Assembly (NCBI RefSeq): GCF_932526225.1
Contig: NC_064037.1
Location: 18,283,471 to 18,347,470 of the forward strand
From: Nematostella vectensis
Taxonomy: Eukaryota; Cnidaria; Anthozoa; Actiniaria; Edwardsiidae
DNA: 64,000 nt
Direction of reading: 5' to 3'
Numbering within the stretch: the first letter of the stretch is position 1; each line of letters starts with the position of its first letter. Under the pieces are notes generated by a model. That model was not told where the DNA came from. It made no database searches and worked only from the letters and a program-made list of their open reading frames with translations. The position numbers and the translations under genes are program-made. Shown in pieces: positions 1 to 12,086 of the stretch.

Positions 1-135
1 ATATATCCCTCCACTATTCGTCGACCCTGAGGTCCAATTGGATAAAATCAGATATCATTGGTAATATTGCCGAAAAAAGTCTGATATTGACACCGACACT
101 CGCCCATGAAGCGAAATTCGAAATATCCGTTTTAT

Positions 136-3100
136 AAGGTTGTCGCCGTTATGGCATACAGACCTTAAGGTACATAAGGTTGTCCCCTGTATGGCATACA
201 GACCTTGAGGTATATAAGGTTGTCGTCCATATGGCATATACACCTTAATGTATATAATGTTGTCGTCCTTATGGCATATAGACCTTAAGGTATATAAGGT
301 TGTCGTCCATATGGCATATACACCTTAATGTATATAAGGTTGTCGTCTGTATGGCATATAGACCTTAAGGTATATAAGGTTGTCGTCCATATGGCATATA
401 CACCTTAATGTATATAAGGTTGTCGTTCGTATGGCATATAGACCTTGAGGTATATAAGGTTGTCGTCCGTATGGCATACAGACCTTGAGGTATATAAGCT
501 TGTCGTCCGTATGGCATATAGACCTTAAGGTATATAAGGTTGTCGTCCGTATGGCATACAGACCTTGAGGTATATAAGGATGTCCCCTGTATGGCATATA
601 GACCTTAAGGTATATAAGGTTGTCGTCTGTATGGCATATAGACCTTATGGTATATAAGGTTGTCGTCCGTATGGCATATAGACCTTAAGGTATATAAGGT
701 CGTCCGTATGGCATATAGACCTCAAGGTATATAAGGTTGTCGTCTGTATGGCATATAGACCTTAAGGTATATAATGTTGTCATCCTTATGGCATATAGAC
801 CTTAAGGTATATAAGGTTGTCGTCCGTATGGCATATAGACCTTAAGGTATATAAGGTTGTCGTCCGTATGACATATAGACCTTAAGGTATATAAGGTTGT
901 CCCCTGTATGGCATATAGACCTTGAGGTATATAAGGTTGTCGTCTGTATGGCATATAGACCTTAAGGTATATAAGGTTGTCGTCCGTATGGCATATAGAC
1001 CTTAAGGTATATAAGGTTGTCGTCCGTATGGCATATAGACCTTAAGGTATGTAAGGTTGTCGTCTGTATGGCATATAGACCTTGAGGTATATAAGGTTGT
1101 CGTCCATATGGCATATACACCTTAATGTATATAAGGTTGTCGTCCGTATGGCATATAGACCTTGAGGTATATAAGGTTGTCGTCCGTATGGCATACAGAC
1201 TTTGAGCTATATAAGCTTGTCGTCCGTATGGCATATAGACCTTAAGGTATATAAGGTTGTCCTCCGTATGGCATACAAACCTTGAGGTATATAAGGATGT
1301 CCCCTGTATGGCATATAGACCTTAAGGTATATAAGGTTGTCGTCTGTATGGCATATAGACCTTAAGGTATATAATGTTGTCATCCTTATGGCATATAGAC
1401 CTTAAGGTATATAAGGTTGTCGTCCGTATGGCATATAGACCTTAAGGTATATAAGGTTGTCGTCTGTATGACATATAGACCTTAAGGTATATAAGGTTGT
1501 TCCCTGTATGGCATATAGACCTTGAGGTATATAAGGTTGTTGTCCGTATGGCATATAGACCTTAAGGTATATAAGGTTGTCGTCCGTATGGCATATAGAC
1601 CTTAAGGTATATAAGGTTGTCGTCCGTATGGCATATAGACCTTAAGGTATATAAGGTTGTCGTCTGTATGGCATATAGACCTTGAGGTATATAAGGTTGT
1701 CGTCCATATGGCATATACACCTTAATGTATATAAGGTTGTCGTCCGTATGGCATATAGACCTTGAGGTATATAAGGTTGTCGTCCGTATGGCATACAGAC
1801 TTTGAGGTATATAAGCTTGTCGTCCGTATGGCATATAGACCTTAAGGTATATAAGGTTGTCGTCCGTATGGCATATAGACCTTAAGGTATATAAGGTTGT
1901 CGTCCGTATGGCATATAGACCTTAGGGTATATAAGGTTGTCGTCCGTATGGCATATAGACCTTAAGGTATAGAAGGTTGTCGTCCGTATGGCATATAGAC
2001 CTTATGGTAGATAAGGTTGTCGTCCGTATGGCATACAGACCTTGAGGTATATAAAGTTTTCCCCTGTATGGCATATAGACCTTAAGGTATATAAGGTTGT
2101 CCCCTGTATGGCATATAGACCTTAAGGTATATAAGGTTGTCGTCCGTATGGCATATAGACCTTGAGGTATATAAGGTTGTCGTCCGTATGGCATATAGAC
2201 CTTAAGGTATATAAGGTTGTCCCCTGTATGGCATATAAACCTTGAGGTATATAAGGTTGTCGTCCGTATGGCATATAGACCTTAAGGTATATAAGGTTGT
2301 CCCCTGTATGGCATATAGACCTTAAGGTATATAAGGTTGTCGTCCGTATGGCATATAGACCTTAAGGTATATAAGGTTGTCATCCGTATGGCATATAGAC
2401 CTTGAGGTATAAAATGTTGTCGTCCTTATGGCATATAGACCTTAAGGTATATAAGGTTGTCGTCCGTATGGCATATAGACCTTAAGGTATATAAGGTTGT
2501 CGTCCGTATGGCATATAGACCTTGAGGTATATAATGTTGTCGTCCGTATGGCATATAGACCTTAAGGTATAGAAGGTTGTCGTCCGTATGGCATATAGAC
2601 CTTATGGTATATAAGGTTGTCGTCCGTATGGCATATAGACCTTAAGGTATATAAGGTCGTCCGTATGGCATATAGAACTTAAGGTATATAAGGTTGTCCC
2701 CTGTATGGCATATAGACCTTAAGGAATATAAGGTTGTCGTCCGTATGGCATATAGACCTTAGGGTATATAAGGTTGTCGTCCGTATGGCATATAGACCTT
2801 AAGGTATAGAAGGTTGTCGTCCGTATGGCATATAGACCTTATGGTAGATAAGGTTGTCGTCCGTATGGCATATAGACCTTAAGGTATATAAGGTCGTCCG
2901 TATGGCATATAGACCTTAAGGTATATAAGGTTGTCCCCTGTATGGCATATAGACCTTAAGGTATATAAGGTTGTCCCCTGTATGGCATATAGACCTTAAG
3001 GTATATAAGGTTGTCGTCCGTATGGCATATAGACCTTGAGGTATATAAGGTTGTCGTCCGTATGGCATATAGACCTTAAGGTATATAAGGTTGTCCCCTG

Positions 3101-5740
3101 TATGGCATATAGACCTTAAGGTATATAAGGTTGTCGTCCGTATGGCATATAGACCTTGAGGTAAATAAGGTTGTCGTCCGTATGGCATATAGACCTTAAG
3201 GTATATAAGGTTGTCCCCTGTATGGCATATAGACCTTGAGGTATATAAGGTTGTCTTCCGTATGGCATATAGACCTTAAGGTATATAAGGTTGTCCCCTG
3301 TATGGCATATAGACCTTAAGGTATATAAGGTTGTCGTCCGTATGGCATATAGACCTTAAGGTATATAAGGTTGTCGTCCGTATGGCATATAGACCTTAAG
3401 GTATATAAGGTTGTCGTCCGTATGGCATATAGACCTCAAGGTATATAAGGTTGTCGTCTGTATGGCATATAGACCTCAAGGTATATAAGGTTGTCGTCTG
3501 TATTGCATATAGACCTTAAGGTATATAAGGTTGTCGTCTGTATGGCATATAGACCTTAAGGTATATAAGGTTGTCGTCCGTATGGCATATAGACCTTAGG
3601 GTATATAAGGTTGTCGTCCGTATGGCATATAGACCTTAAGGTATAGAAGGTTGTCGTCCGTATGGCATATAGACCTTATGGTAGATAAGGTTGTCGTCCG
3701 TATGGCATACAGACCTTGAGGTATATAAAGTTTTCCCCTGTATGGCATATAGACCTTAAGGTATATAAGGTTGTCCCCTGTATGGCATATAGGCCTTAAG
3801 GTATATAAGGTTGTCGTCCGTATGGCATATAGACCTTGAGGTATATAAGGTTGTCGTCCGTATGGCATATAGACCTTAAGGTATATAAGGTTGTCCCCTG
3901 TATGGCATATAGACCTTGAGGTATATAAGGTTGTCGTCCGTATGGCATATAGACCTTAAGGTATATAAGGTTGTCCCCTGTATGGCATATAGACCTTAAG
4001 GTATATAAGGTTGTCGTCCGTATGGCATATAGACCTTAAGGTATATAAGGTTGTCATCCGTATGGCATATAGACCTTGAGGTATAAAATGTTGTCGTCCT
4101 TATGGCATATAGACCTTAAGGTATATAAGGTTGTCGTCCGTATGGCATATAGACCTTAAGGTATATAAGGTTGTCGTCCGTATGGCATATAGACCTTGAG
4201 GTATATAATGTTGTCGTCCGTATGGCATATAGACCTTAAGGTATAGAAGGTTGTCGTCCGTATGGCATATAGACCTTATGGTATATAAGGTTGTCGTCTG
4301 TATGGCATATAGACCTTAAGGTATATAAGGTCGTCCGTATGGCATATAGACCTTAAGGTATATAAGGTTGTCCCCTGTATGGCATATAGACCTTAAGGCA
4401 TATAAGGTTGTCGTCCGTATGGCATATAGACCTTAGGGTATATAAGGTTGTCGTCCGTATGGCATATAGACCTTAAGGTATAGAAGGTTGTCGTCCGTAT
4501 GGCATATAGACCTTATGGTAGATAAGGTTGTCGTCCGTATGGCATATAGACCTTAAGGTATATAAGGTTGTCCCCTGTATGGCATATAGACCTTAAGGTA
4601 TATAAGGTTGTCGTCCGTATGGCATACAGACCTTGAGGTATATAAAGTTTTCCCCTGTATGGCATATAGACCTTAAGGTATATAAGGTTGTCCCCTGTAT
4701 GGCATATAGACCTTAAGGTATATAAGGTTGTCGTCCGTATGGCATATAGACCTTGAGGTATATAAGGTTGTCGTCCGTATGGCATATAGACCTTAAGGTA
4801 TATAAGGTTGTCCCCTGTATGGCATATAGACCTTGAGGTATATAAGGTTGTCGTCCGTATGGCATATAGACCTTAAGGTATATAAGGTTGTCCCCTGTAT
4901 GGCATATAGACCTTAAGGTATATAAGGTTGTCGTCCGTATGGCATATAGACCTTAAGGTATATGAGGTTGTCATCCGTATGGCATATAGACCTTGAGGTA
5001 TAAAATGTTGTCGTCCTTATGGCATACAGACCTTAAGGTATATAAGGTTGTCGTCCGTATGGCATATAGACCTTAATGTATATAAGGTTGTCGTCCGTAT
5101 GGCATATAGACCTTGAGATATATAATGTTGTCGTCCGTATGGCATATAGACCTTAAGGTATAGAAGGTTGTCGTCCGTATGGCATATAGACCTTATGGTA
5201 TATAAGGTTGTCGTCCGTATGGCATATAGACCTTAAGGTATATAAGGTCGTCCGTATGGCATATAGACCTTAAGGTATATAAGGTTGTCCCCTGTATGGC
5301 ATATAGACCTTAAGGCATATAAGGTTGTCGTCCGTATGGCATACAGACCTTGAGGTATATAAAGTTTTCCCCTGTATGGCATATAGACCTTAAGGTATAT
5401 AAGTTTGTCCCCTGTATTGCATATAGACCTTAAGGTATATAAGGTTGTCGTCCGTATGGCATATAGACCTTGAGGTATATAAGGTTGTCCCCTGTATGGC
5501 ATATAGACCTTAAGGTATATAAGGTTGTCGTCCGTATGGCATATAGACCTTAAGATATATAAGGTTGTCCCCTGTATGGCATATAGACCTTAAGGTATAT
5601 AAGGTTGTCGTCCGTATGGCATACAGACCTTGAGGTATATAAAGTTGTCATCCGTATGGCATATAGACCTTAAGGTATATAAGGTTGTCGTCCGTGTGGC
5701 ATATAGACCTTAAGGTATATAAGGTTGTCCCCTGTATGGC
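136..5740. repeat. 40-bp satellite array, about 140 copies
   Basis: Head-to-tail copies of a 40-bp unit containing GTATGGCATATAGACC followed by TTAAGGTATATAAGG. Two spacer versions, GTTGTCGTCC and GTTGTCCCCT, alternate irregularly. Some units are 37 bp through a 3-bp loss (AAGGTCGTCC). Because 40 is not a multiple of 3, short minus-strand frames recur every 120 bp; they are not genes. The array starts after a short unique stretch (1-135) and stops at 5740. It lies downstream of the last visible exon of the minus-strand astacin gene, so it is probably intronic. Confidence 0.97.
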
Positions 5741-5932
5741 ATCCAGTAGCGTTTACCCCTCTGCCCAATTTTCGTGATGAGTTTTATACTAATACCCATA
5801 AGCCACGTGCTCCGTTTGTATAAAGGACACTGCCTTCATTACTTGGTTGCTATACATTTCGCATACATGTTAGTTTATAATATGGCACCTGCTTGACCTG
5901 ACAAAAAAGTGCTTCAAAAAATTTCTACTTAC

Positions 5933-6086
5933 GCGCCACCCTCAAAATCATCCTCCGAGCCTCCCGTCGCGACGTCAGTTTCAGTAGCAGATTGATCATT
6001 CGTGTCGAACAGCTCCATATAGATCAACGCGTCAGTGCCCGCACCCCAGCTATTACTCGTTATCACCGTTACAATGTAGTTCTCAT
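5933..6086 (-). CDS. Astacin gene exon: PLAT-like domain start
   Basis: Encodes NYIVTVITSNSWGAGTDALI and onward to an acidic stretch ending DDFEGG. The pattern Y-x-V-x-V-x-T...GAGTDA fits the first strands of a PLAT/LH2 domain, which usually mediates protein or membrane binding. The acceptor (CTTAACAG) receives the phase-1 T from the preceding exon, and the donor is GTAAGT. The exon ends in phase 2, so coding continues to the left, beyond the satellite. Confidence 0.75.
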
Positions 6087-9000
6087 CTGTTAAGAATACG
6101 CAATCTTGAGCGCTTACTCAGTGACGTGCTCTGTCTATATTAACACTAGGTATGCAGAATCCTATTTTTAACAAAAAATGTCCGATAGAAATGCACATTG
6201 TATCATTTTACACATTTTGGACCAATAGGCGATTCGCGCCAAAAAAATTCACATAACTTTTTGAGTAGCAAAAGCGTAAAAAATAGGGACCTAAAGCAAA
6301 GACGACGGCAACGCGGACGCCGACGGCAGGAAACTCTAAGTTTCACAGTCAATTGTGGACGCGGACGTTTGCACTGTAAACTCTACTAACTACGTTTGCC
6401 GCAGTAGAAATAATGTCCTTAGTTTATTTTTATCTGTCTCTGAATATAATGTTTCCCTTATTCCATTGCAATTAAATTGTTATTGATCGCCACGCGCGAA
6501 AACATCTTTTTCAATCGCGTCCTAGCCGTCGTCGTCGCCCTTGCTTAAGGTCCCTAATCACAGAAACGGCTGCGCCGGTCTCGTCAGAAAGCTATTTTAA
6601 AATCAGATCTTTCAATGGAAATCAGCCATTTCTGACATTTGCTGAAAATGTTGTTTTTTATTGATGCCGGAGCGCGCGCGGGTTTGCCATCCAAAAGGTC
6701 ACGTGATTTCTTAGTGCAAGTCACATGTTTCCTTAAAGCAAGTCACGTGATGTCGCGTGTAAGTAGCCGATTGCAGGAAATTGCCACTTACAGTTGTCGT
6801 TTTGCTCGGAGCATCCATAGAGCTCGTTCATTCGCTTGAGGTCGAGCTTCGAGGGGTGGTTCTTATTGCCAAGTGGCTTGTCGGGGTTATCAGTAGCCTC
6901 CATCACGGGGCTACTTCCGCTGGCGAAGGTGGTTTTCGAGTAGTGCAACAAGGAGTTGTAGTCGTACTCACTGACGATAACAACAGACGACCCAATCTTC
7001 TCGAAATTATTACTTTTACCTATGATAAAGATTGAATTACAACAGACCCAATCTAGCCGAAATTTTTACTTTTACCTATGATAAAGTTTGAATTACGTAT
7101 CTCACTTGCGACTAAAGTAGTTCCATGGCGACAGTAGGACTTACCTCAATAAACGAGTGCAAATGGCGAATGGAAAATGACAGTTTCAGAACCTGATTGT
7201 TATTTGTAAGAATAAAAATGAGTAGTAAACTAATCGCATATTTTCCTATAATCGTTATAAATTTGACTATAGGCTACCAGCGATGACGTCACATTTGAGG
7301 CTATTTTGGGCAAGTCGGCCATGTTGGGACTTCAAAGAGATATCTTGCGGTGTCTTTGGCGTGTGAAAAACGTAATCTAAATCGTTGTTTTCATTTTTAG
7401 AAATCATGTTGACAGACAAGTCAGAATGAATATCCATTGAAAAATATGGGCCTCACTTCATTTAAATTAAATTTCCAAGACGCAAAGTCTCTTAGGTGCT
7501 TTATGTAGTGACTTATCAGTGCAGTAGCAGGCCTCGAAATATTAGGGGAGGGGGGGGAAATCAAGTTTGAAGCGATCTTGGTTAATTCGTCAATGTAAGA
7601 TTATTAGGGATGGAATTTGGACCAAAATTTAAACTGAACTCATCAGAAAGAGAGGTGTAATCGAGTTATAATCCCTCTTGACTTCATGCTAGTCGTGAGA
7701 GTGTCCATCTCTCACTTTTACCGTAACAACGCGAGTTACCGGGAGAACTCTCTCGTCACTGGAAGCAGCCAGATCATACAAGACGATGAACTCGACCCGT
7801 GTAATCAACAGACACTAGGCTTGCAGGGATACAAGAGAAAGGCTTGTAGGGTTACGAGGGAGGGGCTTGTAAGGATACGAGGGAAAGGCTTGTAGATATA
7901 CAAGGGGGAGGCTTGCAGGGATACAAGTGAGAGGGTTGTAGGAATACGAGGGAAGGGCTTGTAGGGATACGAGCGAGATGCTTGTAGGAATACGAGGAAG
8001 AGGCTTGTAGGGATACGAGGAAGAGGCTTGTAGGGATACAAGGGAGGGGCTTGTAGGGATACGAGCGAGATGCTTGTAGGGATACGAGCGAGATGCTTGT
8101 AGGGATACGAGGAAGAGGCTTGTAGAGATACGACGGAGAGGCTTGTAGGGATACGATGGAGGGGCTTGTAGGGATACAAGAGAGAGGCTTGTAGGGATAC
8201 GAGGGAGGGGCTTGTAGGTATACAAGGGGGAGGCTTGCAGGGATACAAGAGAGAGGCTTGTAGGAATACGAGGGAGAGGCTTGTAAGGATACGAGGGAGA
8301 GGCTTGTAGGGGTATGAGGGAGAGGCTTGTAGGGATACGACGGAGAGGATTGTAAGGATATAAGGGGATACAAGAGAGAGGCTTGTAGGAATACGAGGGA
8401 GGGGCTTGTAGGGATACGAGCGAGATGCTTGTAGGGATACGGGGAAGAGGCTTGTAGGGATACGAGGAAGAGGCTTGTAGGGATACGAGGGAGGGGCTTG
8501 TAGGGATACGAGCGAGATGCTTGTAGGGATACGAGCGAGATGCTTGTAGAGGAAGAGGCTTGTAGGGATACGACGGAGAGGATTGTAGGGATATAAAGGG
8601 GAGGCTTGCAGGGATACAAGAGAGAGGCTTGTAGGGATACGAGGAAGGGGCTTGTAGGGATACGAGTGAGAGACTTGCAGGGATACGAGGGGGGGGGCTT
8701 GTAGGGATATGAGGGAGAGGCTTGCCGGGATACAAGAGATAGGCTCGAAGGGATAAGAGGGAGGGGCTTGTAGGGATACGAGGGAGGGGCTTGTAGTGAT
8801 ATGAGGGAGAGGCTTGCAGGGATACAAGAAAGAGGCTTGTAGGGATACGAGGGAGGGGCTTGTAGGGATACGAGGGAGGGGCTTGTAGGGATACGAGGGA
8901 GCGGCTTGTAGGGATACGAGGGAGAGGATTGTAGGGATATGAGGGAGAGGCTTGTAGGAATACGAGGGAGGGGCTTGTAGGGGTATGGGATGAGGCTTGT

Positions 9001-12000
9001 AGGGATTCGAGGGAGAGGCTTGTAGAGGTACGAGGGAGAGGCTTATAGGGATACGAGGTAGCGGCTTGTAGAGGTACGAGGGAGAGGCTTGTAGGGGTAT
9101 GGGATGAGGCTTGTAGGGATTCGAGGGAGCGGCTTGTAGAGGTACGAGGGTGAGGCTTGTAGGGGTATGGGATGAGGCTTGTAGGGATTCGAGGGAGCGG
9201 CTTGTACGAATACGAGGGAGAGGCTTGTAGGGGTATGAGAGGAGGCTTGTAGGGATTCGAGGTAGAGGCTTGTAGGGATACGATGGAGGGGCTTGTAGGG
9301 ATACGAGGGAGATGCTTGTAGGGATACGTGGGAGAGGATTGTAGGGATACAAGGGGGAGGCTTGCAGGAATACAAGAGAGAGAGGCTTGTAGGAATACGA
9401 GGTAGAAGCTTGTAGGAATACGAGGGAGGGGCTTGTAGGGGTATGGGAGGAGGCCTATAGGGATTCGAGGGAGCGGCTTGTAGGAATACGAGGGAGAGGC
9501 TTGTAGGGGTATGGGAGGGGGCTTGTAGGGATTCGAGGGAGAGGCTTGTAGGGGTATGGGAGGAGGCTTGTAGGGATTCGAGGTAGAGGCTTGTAGGGGT
9601 ACGAGGGAGAGGCTTGTAGGGATTCGAGGGAGAGGCTTGTAGGGGTATGGGAGGAGGCTTGTAGGGATTCGAGGTAGAGGCTTGTAGGGGTACGAGGGAG
9701 AGGCTTGTAGGGATACGAGGGAGAGGCTTGTAGGGGTACGAGGGAGAGGCTTGTAGGGATAAGAGAGAGAGGCTTGTATGGGAGGAGGTATGGGAGGAGG
9801 CTTGTAGGGATTCGAGGTAGAGGCTTGTAGGGATACGATGGAGGGGCTTGTAGGGATACGAGGGAGATGCTTGTAGGGATACGTGGGAGAGGATTGTAGG
9901 GATACAAGGGGGAGGCTTGCAGGAATACAAGAGAGAGGCTTGTAGGAATACGAGGTAGAAGCTTGTAGGAATACGAGGGAGGGGCTTGTAGGGGTATGGG
10001 AGGAGGCCTATAGGGATTCGAGGGAGCGGCTTGTAGGGATTCGAGGGAGCGGCTTGTAGGAATACGAGGGAGAGGCTTCTAGGGGTATGGGAGGGGGCTT
10101 GTAGGGATTCGAGGGAGAGGCTTGTAGGGGTATGGGAGGAGGCTTGTAGGGATTCGGGGTAGAGGCTTGTAGGGGTACGAGGGAGAGGCTTGTAGGGGTA
10201 CGAGGGAGAGGCTTGTAGGGATAAGAGAGAGAGGCTTGTATGGGAGAAGGCTTGTAGGGATTCGAGGTAGAAGCTTGTAGGGATACGATGGAGGGGCTTG
10301 TAGGGATACGAGGTAGAGGCTTGTAGGGGTACGGGAGGAGGCTTGTAGGGGTACGATGGAGAGGCTTGTAGGGATACGAGGGAGAGCCTTGTAGGGGTAC
10401 GAGCGGAGGCTTGTAGGGGTACGGGAGGAGGCTTGTAGGGGTACGGGCGGAGGCTTGTAGGGATACGAGGGAGAGGCTTCTAGGGATACGAGGGAGGGGC
10501 TTGTAGGGGTATTCGAGGAGGCTTGTAGGGATTCGAGGTAGAGGCTTGTAGGGATACGATGGGAGGGCTTGTAGGGATACGAGGCAGAGGATTGTAGGGA
10601 TACAACGGGGAGGCTTGCAGGAATACAAGAGAGAGGCTTGTAGGGGTACGACGGAGAAGCTTGTAGGAATACGAGAGAGAGGGGCTTGTAGGGGTATGGG
10701 ATGGGGCTTGTAGGGATTCGAGGGAGCGGCTTGTAGGGATACGATGGAGGGGCTTGTAGGGATACGAGGGAGATGCTTGTAGGGATACGAGGGAGAGGAT
10801 TGTAGGGATACAAGGGGGGGTGGGCTTGCAGGAATACAAGAGAGAGGCTTGTAGGAATACGAGGGAGAAGCTTGTAGGAATACGAGGGAGAGGCTTGTAG
10901 GGATACGAGGGAGAGGCTTGTAGGGGTACGAGGGAGTGGTTTGTAGGGATACGAGGGAGAGGCTTGTATGGGAGAAGGCTTGTAGGGATTCGAGGTAGAA
11001 GCTTGTAGGGATACGATGGAGGGGCTTGTAGGGTTACGAGGTAGAGGCTTTTAGGGGTACGGGAGGAGGCTTGTAGGGGTACGATGGAGAGGCTTGTAGG
11101 GATACGGGGCAGAGGCTTGAAGGGGTACGGGCGGAGGCTTGTAGGGGTACGGGCGGAGGCTTGTAGGGATACGAGGGAGAGGCTTGTACGGATACGAGGG
11201 AGAGGCTTGTAGGGATACGAGGGAGATGCTTGTAGTGATATGAGGAAGAAGAGGATTGTAGGGAGACAAGGGGAGGCTTGCAGGGATACAAGAGAGAGGC
11301 TTGTAGGAAACGAGGGAGGGGCTTGTAGGGATACGAGGGAGGGTCTTGTAAGGATACGAGGGAGAGGCTTGTAGATATACAAGGGGGAGGCTTGCAGGGA
11401 TACAAGGGGAGGCTTGTAGGGATACGAGGGAGAGGCTTGTAGGGATACAAGGGAGGGGCATGTCGAACCCCTTCACACTTGAACATATGAACCTAACAGT
11501 GCGCGCGCCCATGTCGTTATGTCACTAGTTTGCCCCAGGCAGCATTATTCTACTTAGTCTATGTTATCCTTGCGATAATTAACTAAATTAAACTGAACTT
11601 ATTTACCGTGATATAAATGTACCTCAGATTTTATAGTCGAAATTACGATAATTTAGTTCTAATATACAATCATTGAATTTGTGTACCTGAGACCATTCTT
11701 TCTGGATGCACTTGGATATAGGAGTCTCTGTCCGTTCGGCATTGCTCGTGGAGGAATCCCAGTGAGTGCATTACTTCATGTATTACTTTGCCCTTGTATT
11801 GACAACCGCTTCCCAGTATCATCGTCTGCTCTCCTCCTTGCCTTCCGATAAGCGTTGAACATCTAATAAAAGAAGAACAAGGCATCCATCAGGACCATCG
11901 ATGGTCGTGGTCATGGTCATGGGCGTGGTCATGGTCATGGGCGTGGTCGTGTCCATGGGCGTGGTCGTGGTCGTTGTCGTGATCATGGTCGTGATCATGG

Positions 12001-12045
12001 TCATGGTCATGGTCATGGTCATGGTCATGGTCATGGTCATGGTCA

Positions 12046-12086
<41 letters not shown>

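Noticed and set aside
136-5740. CRISPR-like array
   Set aside because: The units are contiguous without unique spacers, and the context is eukaryotic; it is a satellite.
7805-9352. 515-codon minus-strand open frame rich in Pro, Tyr and Lys
   Set aside because: It is wholly made of the 23-bp minisatellite, similar frames exist in the other two phases, and there is no start context, domain or splice evidence.
11623-11658. Candidate astacin linker exon
   Set aside because: It resembles the expected region, but it ends with an in-frame TGA, its exit phase does not fit the next exon, and the intron before it would be only 28 nt.
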